64,000 nt of DNA, from the NCBI GenBank assembly GCA_046545815.1, contig JBKGZA010000001.1:1-64000 (forward strand). The letters run 5' to 3'. Source of the stretch: JAGXLC01 sp046545815. GTDB lineage: Bacteria; Bacteroidota; Bacteroidia; Bacteroidales; UBA12077. The notes under the pieces are model-generated. The model saw only the letters and a program-made list of their open reading frames with translations, ran no database searches and was not told the DNA's origin. The position numbers and the translations under genes are program-made. Shown here one piece after another: positions 35,705-45,417 of the stretch (position 1 is the stretch's first letter; each line of letters opens with the position of its first letter).

Positions 35705-36742
35705 TTAACTATTCGACATTACAGACATCGCAGAAAGCATATTCCCATAAACCATGTTGAGTTCAGCCAGGTTCTGATTTAACTTGGAAATTTCCTCCTT
35801 GTACTTCTTGGTCTCCTCTACGGAATCCTTCAGATCATTTACCATTTGATCCATATCCCCATAAAGATCCTTTGTATTTCTGGTGTGCTCGCTGGTTGCC
35901 TTTAACTCGAGCTCATAAGCTGAATTCAGCGCTGAAAGGTTATTATTAAGCGCTTCCAGGTTATCATTAAAATCGCTGGTGTTTTGGGAAAGATTGGCTC
36001 CGATATTTTGGGATATTTGATTGTAGGAACCTGCAATATTATCCCCGGATTCTCTCATCTTATCAGCAAGGTATTTCCCGCTTTCCTGTATCTGTCCGGA
36101 AGTGTATTGCTCAGATTGCTGAACGTTATTGGCCGATTCCTGATAAACACTGCTCAACTGATCAATGGATTGATTTAGTGATTCTTTTGATTTATTATAG
36201 GATTCGGTCAACAGGTTCACCGACTCTGAGGCCGCCTGCATATTATTGACGTATTCCTCTGTGGCCATGCCGGCATCGACTGCATTATTCAGGTTTTTTG
36301 CCGTTTCATTGAATCGCTTCAAACCATCCCCTAACTTATCAAAAAGCTCAGGAGTGATTTCAGCATTTTCCATCATCTGATCAAATTTAGTAAGGCCTCC
36401 TCCTCCACCGGCAGCAGGTTGTCCATTACCTCCGCCCGGGTTATTGGCAATGGCTTCCCTTCTGGCCTTGTTCCTCTCTCTGGCTTCATCAGGATCTTCT
36501 TCTATGCCGGCTAATTCCGGATAGACAATCGACCAGTCAATCTCCTCCTTTGGCGGTTCAAAGGCAGAGAGGAAAAATATGATGGCCTCAGTGGTCAAGC
36601 CGATAATTAACATAGTACCCGCACCTTCCCAGTGCTGTAGCTTAAATAATGCACCCATAAGCACAATAGAGGCGCCAAATCCATATACTTTCGCCATGAA
36701 TTTTTTCCATCCGGCAGATTGTAAAACTTCAGACATACTCAT
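35705..36742 (-). CDS. gldL: Type IX secretion/gliding motor protein GldL (PorL)
   Basis: An inner-membrane protein of about 345 residues with two TM helices near the N-terminus (GWKKFMAKVYGFGASIVLMG and the segment ending IIFFLSAF), then a cytoplasmic tail with a Gly-rich linker (NNPGGGNGQPAAGGGGG) and a long coiled coil. GldL pentamers with GldM form the motor; the glutamate within TM2 (TTEAIIFF) is the one expected in proton flow. I chose the start at 36742 (MSMSEVL); 36736 and 36754 are possible. It precedes gldM and follows gldK. Confidence 0.95.
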   Translation of the reverse strand: MSMSEVLQSAGWKKFMAKVYGFGASIVLMGALFKLQHWEGAGTMLIIGLTTEAIIFFLSAFEPPKEEIDWSIVYPELAGIEEDPDEARERNKARREAIANNPGGGNGQPAAGGGGGLTKFDQMMENAEITPELFDKLGDGLKRFNETAKNLNNAVDAGMATEEYVNNMQAASESVNLLTESYNKSKESLNQSIDQLSSVYQESANNVQQSEQYTSGQIQESGKYLADKMRESGDNIAGSYNQISQNIGANLSQNTSDFNDNLEALNNNLSALNSAYELELKATSEHTRNTKDLYGDMDQMVNDLKDSVEETKKYKEEISKLNQNLAELNMVYGNMLSAMSVMSNS

Positions 36743-36799
36743 AACGCATAACAATTTTGGGCTTAAAAACTACTATAAACAATATACTTTACTTTTATT

Positions 36800-38137
36800 T
36801 TATTGCTGTTCCGATCCACCTAAATAAGATCTTACTGATCTAAATCCAAGATATGATTTGGCAGTATCCTTATATTCATAGGTTCTTGTGCCGTTTTGCA
36901 GGTAATAACCTATATCTTTCCATGATCCGCCTTTAACTACTTTTCGCTTCATAGCCGGTGGATCGTCTTCTGTGGAATGATACTGATAATTCGGGTTCAT
37001 ATCATGGGTGAAAAAATATCCGGATTCGTCAAATGCATTTGCTGTCCATTCAGAAACATTACCCGCCATATCATACAAACCGTATTCATTGGGAGGGTAA
37101 GTACCAACTGGTTGACTAATTAACGCACCATCATCCACATAATTGCCTCTCATGGGCTTAAAGTTTGCAAGAAAACATCCTTCTTTGTCTCTGGTATATG
37201 GACCACCCCATGGATATGGGCTTGAGTTAAGTTTTCCCCTGGCGGCATATTCCCACTCCGCTTCGGTTGGAAGCCGGTAATCCTGCACAGTCCCTTCTCC
37301 TTCACTTCTCAATTGGTCATTGAGGTACTTGGTTCGCCATATACAAAATGCACGGGCCTGCTCCCAGTCTACTCCCACAACCGGATAATCATCATAAGCA
37401 GGATGTGAAAAATACAGATCGGTATAAGGCTCATTGAAAGAATAGGTGAAATCTCTTACCCAAACCAGGGTATCCGGATAGGCATTAACTCTACCCCTCA
37501 TTATGAATGACTGCCTGCTGTCAATTTCCATACTTTCACCTTCGGCATTGACTACCGTGCCTTCATATTCCTGCGAATCAAAATTGTACTTATTGGATCT
37601 TTTTGCTGCCTGCTGGTAATCAATCCAGTAATATTCATACATCAACTGACGGGTATCCAGTTGTTTTTTCCCAAACAACCGGTCATCCTCATCATAATAC
37701 ATCGAATTGATAATTTCCCTCTGAGCTTCATCGGTAGGGTCAATTTCGGTTTCCCAGTTTATACGGGGCGGGTCAATAGGATTGCCGTACTGGTCTTCAG
37801 TGATCACGAATTCATCAATCTGTTCACCCAATCTCCGGCGCAGTATGGAATCCTTCACATATTCTACAAATTGGCGGTATTCATTGTTGGTGATCTCGGT
37901 TTCATCCATCCAGAAAGCATCCACAGATACCCGCTTAGTTTTTGTAGTCATTGCCCACGAAGCACTTTCATCACTTGGTCCCATTGTAAAGCTACCCATG
38001 GGGATGAAAACCATTCCGTAAGGCTGAGATTCATACCAATCCGGCCTGTCCTGTACACCAGTCAACTCACCTTGTTGGTAGTTACTACAACTTACCAGTA
38101 CTGAGAAAAGGACGATAATTAATGCTACTTTCTTCAT
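36800..38137 (-). CDS. gldK: Type IX secretion/gliding lipoprotein GldK (PorK)
   Basis: A 445-residue lipoprotein: signal peptide with lipobox LVSC and acylated C17, followed by a formylglycine-generating-enzyme (SUMF1/FGE-sulfatase) fold. Visible FGE-like signs are FIPMGSFTMGPSDE (about 45-58), VDAFWMDETEITNNEYRQFV, RLPTEAEWEYAARG and the C-terminal VVKGGSWKD ... GFRSVRSYL. The fold is structural in GldK: it builds the ring with GldN under the outer membrane. It lies 55 bases after porP and 45-60 before gldL. Confidence 0.95.
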   Translation of the reverse strand: MKKVALIIVLFSVLVSCSNYQQGELTGVQDRPDWYESQPYGMVFIPMGSFTMGPSDESASWAMTTKTKRVSVDAFWMDETEITNNEYRQFVEYVKDSILRRRLGEQIDEFVITEDQYGNPIDPPRINWETEIDPTDEAQREIINSMYYDEDDRLFGKKQLDTRQLMYEYYWIDYQQAAKRSNKYNFDSQEYEGTVVNAEGESMEIDSRQSFIMRGRVNAYPDTLVWVRDFTYSFNEPYTDLYFSHPAYDDYPVVGVDWEQARAFCIWRTKYLNDQLRSEGEGTVQDYRLPTEAEWEYAARGKLNSSPYPWGGPYTRDKEGCFLANFKPMRGNYVDDGALISQPVGTYPPNEYGLYDMAGNVSEWTANAFDESGYFFTHDMNPNYQYHSTEDDPPAMKRKVVKGGSWKDIGYYLQNGTRTYEYKDTAKSYLGFRSVRSYLGGSEQQ

Positions 38138-38192
38138 AATATATCGGGGTTTATTTTGCAGAATAATTATTTACGTAAATTTTCAAATTTTG

Positions 38193-39140
38193 TTATAGAA
38201 ATCTTATGCTTTTATACTTTTGTGTACTTTCATCGGATTCTACATCAAAGCAAAAGCCAACCATAATTTCATGAGAACCCTGATGGTATTTACTAATTTC
38301 AGAAACACCCAAATCATAGGAATAGCCTACTCTAACCCAATTGAACAACCTGGCTCCGATCATTCCGGTAATCGTTTTATCCGTTCTCACTGAAACACCA
38401 CCCCAAAACTTATTATTATAGGAGATGTGCGTATTCAGGCTAATTTGTGAATTAATTCCATCCGACTGCATCAATAAGGAAGGATTTAATTCAAATTTTG
38501 TATCGGATACCGGGAGATTGTATCCAGATATCAGGTAATATTCCCTTCCAATTTTAGGACTGATTCCTCCTCCAGCCGGGGTAAAGGAAGGCTCATTAAG
38601 ATGCGTCGAAGAAAATCCGACATACATCTCATCTGTATGATAATACACACCAACGTCCAAATCCAATGCAATCTCATTTTTTACTTCCTGCGGAATGGCC
38701 GGATCATTGCTGGAATGAACCGATGTACCTGATGGAATCATCCAGTTGGGAGTCAGAGAATAATTGATCATACCCCCATTAACACCAAATGATAGGTTAC
38801 CGTCCCATGCTTCGAAGCGATAAGCCAATGATAGCTTGGCGCCTAAATTGTTATTAAATCCTATCTGGTCCTGGATAAGCGACAAACCTACACCGGCATT
38901 AATACCAAAAGGGCTTATGGCTGCATCAACATTAAATACACTAATCTCCGGCGCACCATCATCAAAACCATACCACTGTTGGCGGTGTAAAGCGGTTGCA
39001 CAAATCTGTCCGTGGCTTCCGGTATAAGCAGGATTATATGACAACCGGGTAAACATATTCTGGCTGTATTGTGGACCCTGCTGACCCATGGCCTGCACAG
39101 ACAGACCTATAAGTAAGATAAAAACTGCTTTGGTTCGCAT
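38193..39140 (-). CDS. porP: PorP/SprF-family type IX secretion membrane protein
   Basis: A 315-residue outer-membrane barrel with signal peptide (ends QAMGQQ, about residue 20). The opening GPQYSQNMFTRLSYNPAYTGS and the TALHRQQW(Y)GF motif near residue 50 are hallmarks of PorP/SprF. These barrels help attach or secrete T9SS cargo. Placement directly before gldK gives the order porP-K-L-M-N, the same as the por cluster of Porphyromonas gingivalis. Confidence 0.93.
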   Translation of the reverse strand: MRTKAVFILLIGLSVQAMGQQGPQYSQNMFTRLSYNPAYTGSHGQICATALHRQQWYGFDDGAPEISVFNVDAAISPFGINAGVGLSLIQDQIGFNNNLGAKLSLAYRFEAWDGNLSFGVNGGMINYSLTPNWMIPSGTSVHSSNDPAIPQEVKNEIALDLDVGVYYHTDEMYVGFSSTHLNEPSFTPAGGGISPKIGREYYLISGYNLPVSDTKFELNPSLLMQSDGINSQISLNTHISYNNKFWGGVSVRTDKTITGMIGARLFNWVRVGYSYDLGVSEISKYHQGSHEIMVGFCFDVESDESTQKYKSIRFL

Positions 39141-39171
39141 AAACCTTGTGTATCCTCGAATTAATACTGAA

Positions 39172-39210
39172 CGTAAAGAAAATAAAAATTATTCTTTACG
39201 CCAAAATTTA
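39172..39210 (-). promoter_or_regulatory. Leader hairpin and promoter-like sequence before porP
   Basis: On the minus strand TAAATTTTG (39210-39202), one base longer than the -7 consensus, is followed at once by CGTAAAGAA-loop-TTCTTTACG (arms 39200-39192 and 39180-39172). If transcription starts just after the box, the mRNA of the T9SS operon begins with this hairpin. Confidence 0.4.
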
Positions 39211-39333
39211 TCAACATCAAATGTTAATAACCCTCGCAATCCCCTTATACTAATTTTTATGACTTAAGGTTACTTTTTTGGGGAAATTTTTATGGGGAGC
39301 GTAGATTCATTCTTGATCAAACAGCGCTTATAA

Positions 39334-40446
39334 TTAATAAAAATTTAATTTTTGATAAGCCTTTAACCAACGCTCAGGTATTTCATGCCGGGAGGCCTGC
39401 TCATAATCGGAGTGATTACAGGGAAATACATAACTGCTGAATCCCTCTTTTCTATCGGGTATTTCCATCCACCATCGAAAAGTTTGTTCACTTTTGTAAA
39501 AGGTGATCCGATGGTCATCAAGACTTACCTGGAACTTCTGAAAGTGCTGGTCTGCATAGGGATGCTCATGATACCTTAACAAAAACCCCTCAATGGAGAA
39601 CCACAACACTTGGGCGATCATTTTTGCAGTTACCCCACATCTGTCTCTTTCAGGGTAATAGTCAAATACGCCGAAAACATCGAGATTGTTGGCAAGCCCG
39701 CTATATCTGGCCAACTGACAGACTTCTTCATTGTACAATCCATTGGGATATGAATCCAGTTGTCCTGGAGCTTCAGCATTTTTAATGGCATTGATCGAAA
39801 TGCTGCAACCGTCGGAATCTCTCAAACAAGGCTCAGTCTCTTCCGGATATCCCCTCATTTTCCCGAGTCTAACAGACTCATATTGGTTTGTCTCTAACCA
39901 TTTTTTTTGTGCCTGATTCAAATAATATAGCTGGCACCCCAGATTGTAATAGTTAAGAAGATCAAAATCCAGCATCTGATAGGGTAGATAATCTACCAAA
40001 GAGAACCAGGGTTCAACAATGGTATAAGCATATTTTCCCTTTACCGTTTCATAATGCATCAAAATGCCCAGATTAAATATATTGGAACCTCCAAGCAATA
40101 AGGTAAAAACTTCTCTCTCCCTGAATAAATCAAGAAGTTCCTTCAAGGAATACAAGGTTTCTCTTACATTCTCTCCCTTTTTCAGATTTCCTGTATCCAC
40201 AATATTACAATTGCAGGTTTCATAACCGGCCAATAAATACAGCTCTTTTCTGACCAGATCGGAAGAACCTGTATATTCCAATTCCTTGTTCATAAAATAA
40301 GGGATACCCACAAGCGCAATATCACCTTTGTTCAGTGAATCAACAGAAAGATGCCCGCGATTAACAATGACCTGCTGGCCGAATTCACCCTCAGGTCCGG
40401 CAATAAAATTGCTGCTCAATGGGACAAGATAATCACTTAGGTTCAT
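39334..40446 (-). CDS. Degenerate arginase/formiminoglutamase-fold protein (likely pseudoenzyme)
   Basis: A 370-residue protein with the ureohydrolase fold. Early (ALVGIPYFM) and late (FDYYPERDRCGVTAKM) parts align with arginase/agmatinase/formiminoglutamase, but the manganese ligands are gone: GGDH reads GGSN (119-122), DAHxD reads EPWFS (144-148), and SxDxDxxDPxxAPG reads S215-I-S-I-N-A-I-K-N-A-E-A-P-G228. Both key aspartates are Ser and Asn. It should not hydrolyse guanidino or formimino groups and may act as a binding or scaffold protein. It starts 8 bases after topA and lies upstream of porP-gldKLMN, a neighbourhood that I recall as conserved in Bacteroidota. The frame is intact. Confidence 0.8.
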   Translation of the reverse strand: MNLSDYLVPLSSNFIAGPEGEFGQQVIVNRGHLSVDSLNKGDIALVGIPYFMNKELEYTGSSDLVRKELYLLAGYETCNCNIVDTGNLKKGENVRETLYSLKELLDLFREREVFTLLLGGSNIFNLGILMHYETVKGKYAYTIVEPWFSLVDYLPYQMLDFDLLNYYNLGCQLYYLNQAQKKWLETNQYESVRLGKMRGYPEETEPCLRDSDGCSISINAIKNAEAPGQLDSYPNGLYNEEVCQLARYSGLANNLDVFGVFDYYPERDRCGVTAKMIAQVLWFSIEGFLLRYHEHPYADQHFQKFQVSLDDHRITFYKSEQTFRWWMEIPDRKEGFSSYVFPCNHSDYEQASRHEIPERWLKAYQKLNFY

Positions 40447-40454
40447 TAAAAAAA

Positions 40455-42962
40455 TTATTTGGATCCTTTGCTACCGGATTGGCCTTTTTTCTTCGCGGAG
40501 GAAGAAGAAGCCTGCTTCCCATTTTTTCTTTTGGTGCTTTGGGCACCTTTTTTCTGTGTATTCACCTTCTTTGTGCTCCCTTTCCCGGCAGACTGTTTTT
40601 TTGTAGTTTGCTTCCTTGCGCTTTTGTTTTTTGAAGAAGTGCTGTCAGTTGTCTGTTTTCCTGAAGATTTCTTCTGCTTATCTTTTTCCTTCTTGTTTTT
40701 AATCAACTCATAACACTCTTCAACAGTCAGTTTATCGGCCTCCTTTTTTTTAGGAATGGGATAATTGCCGTCTTTATAATTTATATATGGCCCAAACCGT
40801 CCTCTCAATATTACAAGGTCCTTGTCTTCACTGAATGTTTTGATGGTTTTCTTTCTGTCTCTTTCCCTTTTCTCTTGGATAAGCTGAATCGCGCGGTCCA
40901 AATCAATTTTGAAAGGATCGTCTTCTCTTTTAAGGGAAATATTTTTGGAATCATGCTTCAAATAGGGTCCATAGCGGCCGGTAGAAACAATCACTTCATT
41001 TCCTTCATAGTTCCCGATATTCCTGGGCAGTTCAAACAATTTGAGCGCTTCTTCCAAAGTTATGGTTTCAATATGCTGCCCTTTCTGGAGGCTGGCGAAC
41101 CTGGGCTTTTCCTCTTCATCTCGGGTACCAAGCTGAACCATAGGTCCGTAAGGTCCAATTTTAACAGAAACCTGCCGCCCTGTCTTCGGATCGGATCCCA
41201 GGATTCTTTCTCCTTTACTTCGTCCGGATTTTTCAAGGGTTTCTTCAACCTTTTCATGAAAGGGTTTATAGAACTTATCGATCATCTCCGACCATTTCAT
41301 GAAGCCCTCGGCGATCTGATCAAATTCCTCCTCAACATTGGCTGTAAAATTGTAATTGACGATCTCTGTAAAATGTTGCTTCAGAAAATCGTTCACCAGC
41401 ATACCAATGTCATTGGGGAACAACTTCTTCTTTTCGGCACCGGCCATCTCCGTTTTAGTCTCCTCTCTGATTCCCTCCTTATCCAAAACAACTTCCCGGT
41501 AATTTCTTGGTGTGCCAAACCGATCTTCCTTGACCACATACCCTCTTTCCTGGACAGTAGAAATAATCGGAGCATAAGTTGAGGGCCTGCCGATACCAAG
41601 TTCCTCCAGCTTTTTCACCAGGCTGGCCTCGGTATAGCGGGGCGGATGATGCGTGTATCGCTCTATGGCTTTAATTGTAATATAATTCAACTGCTGATCC
41701 TTTCTTAACTCAGGCAACAAGCCTTTGCTTTCTTCCTCCTGCTCCTCATCCGTGGATTCCATATATATCTTCAGAAATCCATCAAATTTCATTACCTCGC
41801 CGGTAGCAACAAACTGATTCGGATCATTGGAAATATCTATTTTTATGGTGGTTTTTTCAAACTCGGCACTACTCATCTGCGAAGCGACGGTCCGCTTCCA
41901 TATCAGACTGTAAAGCTTTTTCTCTGCTTCCGAGCCAGACACTTCCATATTGTTCATATAAGTAGGGCGAATGGCTTCATGGGCTTCCTGGGCACCCTTT
42001 GATTGGGTTTGATATTGCCTCGTTTTAAGATACCGCTCACCAAATTTCTCTTGAATGATATTTTTGGCGGAGCCAATTGCAGCATTGGAAAGATTCACCG
42101 AATCCGTCCGCATGTACGTAATTTTACCCGCCTCATAAAGCCGTTGGGCAAGGCTCATGGTACGCGCAACCGAGAATCCCAACTTCCGGCTGGCTTCCTG
42201 TTGTAATGTAGAGGTGGTAAAAGGGGGTGACGGATTTCTTTTGGTGGGCTTTTTCTGCACATCAGCCACCGTAAATTCAGCGTTCTTGGCATGTTTCAAT
42301 ACATTTAAAGCTTCCTCCCTGTTATCCAGTCTCTTTGACAAATCGGCTGAAAATTCACTTTTTCCGTCGGTGAAGTGGCCGGTTAATTTAAAGGAAGAAG
42401 TGGGCTTAAAATTCATGATTTCTCTTTCCCTTTCCACTATGAGGCGGAGTGCAGCCGATTGCACCCGGCCTGCAGAAAGGGAAGGCTTAATCTTTTTCCA
42501 CAACACCGGGGAAAGCTCAAAACCCACAAGCCGGTCCATTATACGGCGGGCCTGCTGAGCTTTTACCAGGTTCATGTCAATGGAACGCGGATTTTTGATG
42601 GCTTCCTGGATGGCTTCCTGAGTAATCTCATGAAAAACTATCCGCCTTGTTTTTTCCGGAGTCAGTTCAAGCACTTTATAAAGATGCCATGCAATGGCTT
42701 CTCCCTCACGATCCTCATCCGCAGCCAACCAAACAATCTTGGCCTTTGCTGCCAGTTCTTTCAGTTCCTCAACTACCTCTTTTTTATCCTCAGGTATAAC
42801 ATATTTCGGCTGATAATCGTTAGTAATATCGATGCCATAGTTCTTTTTTTCAAGATCTCTTATATGTCCGTAACTGGATTTAACAAGATAGTTCTTCCCC
42901 AAAAATTTTTTTATAGTTTTGGCCTTTGCGGGGGACTCTACGATAACTAAGTTATCTTCCAT
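40455..42962 (-). CDS. topA: DNA topoisomerase I
   Basis: A type IA topoisomerase of 835 residues that relaxes negative supercoils. The TOPRIM domain begins NLVIVESPAKAKTI and holds DEDREGEAIAWHL (about 83-95); the catalytic tyrosine is Y283 in GKITYMRTDS. After the core come short Topo_C repeats without zinc cysteines (GRYGPYLKHDSKN, GRFGPYINYKDGN) and a Lys/Ser-rich tail of about 75 residues. The frame is open to 42998, but the start at 42962 (MEDNLV) gives the standard N-terminus. It shares an operon with the arginase-fold gene. Confidence 0.97.
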   Translation of the reverse strand: MEDNLVIVESPAKAKTIKKFLGKNYLVKSSYGHIRDLEKKNYGIDITNDYQPKYVIPEDKKEVVEELKELAAKAKIVWLAADEDREGEAIAWHLYKVLELTPEKTRRIVFHEITQEAIQEAIKNPRSIDMNLVKAQQARRIMDRLVGFELSPVLWKKIKPSLSAGRVQSAALRLIVEREREIMNFKPTSSFKLTGHFTDGKSEFSADLSKRLDNREEALNVLKHAKNAEFTVADVQKKPTKRNPSPPFTTSTLQQEASRKLGFSVARTMSLAQRLYEAGKITYMRTDSVNLSNAAIGSAKNIIQEKFGERYLKTRQYQTQSKGAQEAHEAIRPTYMNNMEVSGSEAEKKLYSLIWKRTVASQMSSAEFEKTTIKIDISNDPNQFVATGEVMKFDGFLKIYMESTDEEQEEESKGLLPELRKDQQLNYITIKAIERYTHHPPRYTEASLVKKLEELGIGRPSTYAPIISTVQERGYVVKEDRFGTPRNYREVVLDKEGIREETKTEMAGAEKKKLFPNDIGMLVNDFLKQHFTEIVNYNFTANVEEEFDQIAEGFMKWSEMIDKFYKPFHEKVEETLEKSGRSKGERILGSDPKTGRQVSVKIGPYGPMVQLGTRDEEEKPRFASLQKGQHIETITLEEALKLFELPRNIGNYEGNEVIVSTGRYGPYLKHDSKNISLKREDDPFKIDLDRAIQLIQEKRERDRKKTIKTFSEDKDLVILRGRFGPYINYKDGNYPIPKKKEADKLTVEECYELIKNKKEKDKQKKSSGKQTTDSTSSKNKSARKQTTKKQSAGKGSTKKVNTQKKGAQSTKRKNGKQASSSSAKKKGQSGSKGSK

Positions 42963-43024
42963 AGATATTGCGCTGTTTGTGAAACAAATTGAAGGCAAAA
43001 TTAAAACTTTTAAAAATCTAATGT

Positions 43025-43032
43025 CAAATTTA
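43025..43032 (-). promoter_or_regulatory. Putative -7 box of topA
   Basis: On the minus strand TAAATTTG matches TAnnTTTG, 62 bases before the topA start, inside the 93-base divergent gap with the PBP1A gene. No -33 box at normal spacing. Confidence 0.4.
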
Positions 43033-43055
43033 GACCAATTTATTATAATTAAACT

Positions 43056-45410
43056 ATGAAATTCAAAATCAATTATAGCAAAAAGTTTTACGTCAGGTTA
43101 TTCTGGACATTGTTTGCTTTACCTTTTGTTTCTTTGTTTGTTATATTTTTCCTCATCTCTCAGGATGTGTTCGGTCCCATACCAGGATTCGAGCAACTTG
43201 AAAATCCTGAAAACAACCTGGCCTCAGACGTTTACTCCGAAGACGGGGAGCTTTTGGGCAAGTATTATTATCAAAACAGATCCTATGTAGATTTTAAGGA
43301 AATATCTGATGACATAGTGAATGCTTTGATTGCCACAGAAGATATACGTTTTCATGAACACTCCGGAATTGATGCAAGGGGGCTTGCCAGAGTATTTGTC
43401 AAAACCCTGTTGTTGGGAAAAAATTCGGGAGGCGGCAGCACCATCACACAGCAACTTGCAAAAAACCTTTTCCCGAGGGATACAGAAGTTTATAGCTCAC
43501 AAATAGCTTATGCAACCAACCTTGCACTGACCAAATTCAAGGAATGGATTACAGCGGCAAAGCTGGAAAGAAATTACACCAAGAAGGAGATTCTGGTAAT
43601 GTACCTTAACACCGTACCTTTCGGGGGAATGACCTATGGAGTCAAGTCAGCATCCAGAACTTACTTCAATACCCCCACCGATTCATTAAAGATTGAGGAA
43701 GCTGCTACACTCGTAGGCATGCTCAAGGCTCCATCCAAATTCAGCCCTTTGCGCAATCCCGATGGCTCAAAAAGAAGACGGAATATTGTTCTGAACCAAA
43801 TGGAGAAGTACGACTACATCACCTCCAGCCAATATGATTCTTTAAGTTCTCTCCCTTTAGAAGTCAGCCATGTGACGGAAGATCATAATGAAGGGCTCGC
43901 CAGTTATTTCAGAGAATATTTAAGAGACCTTCTCACAGCAGAAGAACCCAAAAAAAGCGAGTATTCAAACATGGAAAACTACCGGAAGGACTCCACAAAA
44001 TGGGACAACAATCCCATTTATGGATGGTGCAATAAAAACACCAAACCAGACGGCTCCCATTACGATCTTTACAGGGACGGACTTCAAATCCATACCACCA
44101 TCCATTCGAAACTTCAGGAATATGCAGAACAATCGGTAAAGGAACACCTGGGAGATGAGCTTCAGGAACAGTTCTTCGAACACGTGGAAGGTGAGAAAAA
44201 TGCACCTTTTTCCGAAGATATGGATAAAGAACAGATTGATGATATTATCCGCCGGGCCATGAGGAATACAGACCGCTATAAATCCTTAAAACAAAAAGGT
44301 ATAAGCGAGGACTCCATTCAGGAGAACTTTGAAAGATCCCGCGAAATGAGGGTTTTTTCATGGGATGGCGAAAAAGATACCGTCATGAGTCCTATGGATT
44401 CGATATGGTATCACAAGCATTTCCTGAGGGCCGGCTTTATGTCCATGAATCCCAATAACGGACAGGTAAAAGCCTATGTAGGGGGGCCGGAACACAAGTA
44501 TTTCAAATACGACCAGATATCGCAGGGAGCCAGACAAATCGGTTCGACCATCAAGCCTTTCCTTTATACATTGGCCATGCAGGAAGGCTATTCTCCCTGC
44601 CATAAGGTACCCAATGTTCCAAGCACTTTTTATGAAGAAGACTCTACATGGACTCCGAAAAATTCCGGTCCATCGGATAAGGATGGGGAAATGGTAACTC
44701 TAAAGTGGGGACTTACCCATTCAGTTAACTATATATCAGCCTGGTTGATCAAACAGTTCAACCCGCAATCTGTTATCAATGTGATGCGCAAAATGGGTAT
44801 ACACAGGGATATCGATCCCGTACCTTCAATATTCCTGGGAACAGCGGATATCTCCCTCAAAGAAATGGTAGGTGCTTACAGCACTTATGCCAACAAAGGC
44901 GTATATATCGAACCTCGGTATATCACAAAAATAGAAGACCGCAACGGAAACCTGCTGGCTGATTTCAATCCCAGGGAAAGTGAGGCGATCAGTGAGCAAA
45001 CCGCTTACCTGATGACCAACCTTCTGCAAGGTGTGGTCCAGGATGGTACCGGCGTACGGCTGCGGGATAAATATGAGTTCATGAATCCGATAGCAGGAAA
45101 AACAGGAACCACTCAGAACCAATCAGACGGATGGTTTATGGGCGTTACACCCAACCTGGTCTCAGGAGCATGGGTCGGCGGAGAAAACAGGAGCATCCAC
45201 TTTGACAGCATCACACTGGGCCAGGGTGCGAATATGGCTCTTCCCATATGGGCAGAGTATATGACAAAAGTGTATGAGGATTCCACACTGACCAATATAG
45301 TAGCCAAACAAGACACTTTTGAGCGCCCAGCTGACTTCAATTATGATCTGGATTGTGATGATGTAGACACAGAGGGCCCCAAAGATCGCATTGATGATGA
45401 TTTCTTCTAA
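43056..45410 (+). CDS. Bifunctional penicillin-binding protein 1A
   Basis: A 784-residue class A PBP with one N-terminal TM helix (about 12-35). The GT51 glycosyltransferase domain has E96 in ATEDIRFHEHSGID, GGSTITQQLAKNLF and KEILVMYLNTVPFG; the transpeptidase domain has S497-TIK, SVN (about 557) and GKTGTTQ (about 680). It polymerises and cross-links peptidoglycan. It is transcribed divergently from topA and ends seven bases from the convergent ABC ATPase gene, leaving no room for a separate terminator. Confidence 0.95.
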   Translation: MKFKINYSKKFYVRLFWTLFALPFVSLFVIFFLISQDVFGPIPGFEQLENPENNLASDVYSEDGELLGKYYYQNRSYVDFKEISDDIVNALIATEDIRFHEHSGIDARGLARVFVKTLLLGKNSGGGSTITQQLAKNLFPRDTEVYSSQIAYATNLALTKFKEWITAAKLERNYTKKEILVMYLNTVPFGGMTYGVKSASRTYFNTPTDSLKIEEAATLVGMLKAPSKFSPLRNPDGSKRRRNIVLNQMEKYDYITSSQYDSLSSLPLEVSHVTEDHNEGLASYFREYLRDLLTAEEPKKSEYSNMENYRKDSTKWDNNPIYGWCNKNTKPDGSHYDLYRDGLQIHTTIHSKLQEYAEQSVKEHLGDELQEQFFEHVEGEKNAPFSEDMDKEQIDDIIRRAMRNTDRYKSLKQKGISEDSIQENFERSREMRVFSWDGEKDTVMSPMDSIWYHKHFLRAGFMSMNPNNGQVKAYVGGPEHKYFKYDQISQGARQIGSTIKPFLYTLAMQEGYSPCHKVPNVPSTFYEEDSTWTPKNSGPSDKDGEMVTLKWGLTHSVNYISAWLIKQFNPQSVINVMRKMGIHRDIDPVPSIFLGTADISLKEMVGAYSTYANKGVYIEPRYITKIEDRNGNLLADFNPRESEAISEQTAYLMTNLLQGVVQDGTGVRLRDKYEFMNPIAGKTGTTQNQSDGWFMGVTPNLVSGAWVGGENRSIHFDSITLGQGANMALPIWAEYMTKVYEDSTLTNIVAKQDTFERPADFNYDLDCDDVDTEGPKDRIDDDFF

Positions 45411-45417
45411 TCCCGGA

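Noticed and set aside
36800..38137. Active formylglycine-generating enzyme
   Set aside because: The FGE fold is clear, but the lipobox and the adjacent gldLMN genes identify it as structural GldK.
40875..41582. 235-codon plus-strand frame inside topA
   Set aside because: Antisense to conserved topoisomerase sequence; no own start signal.
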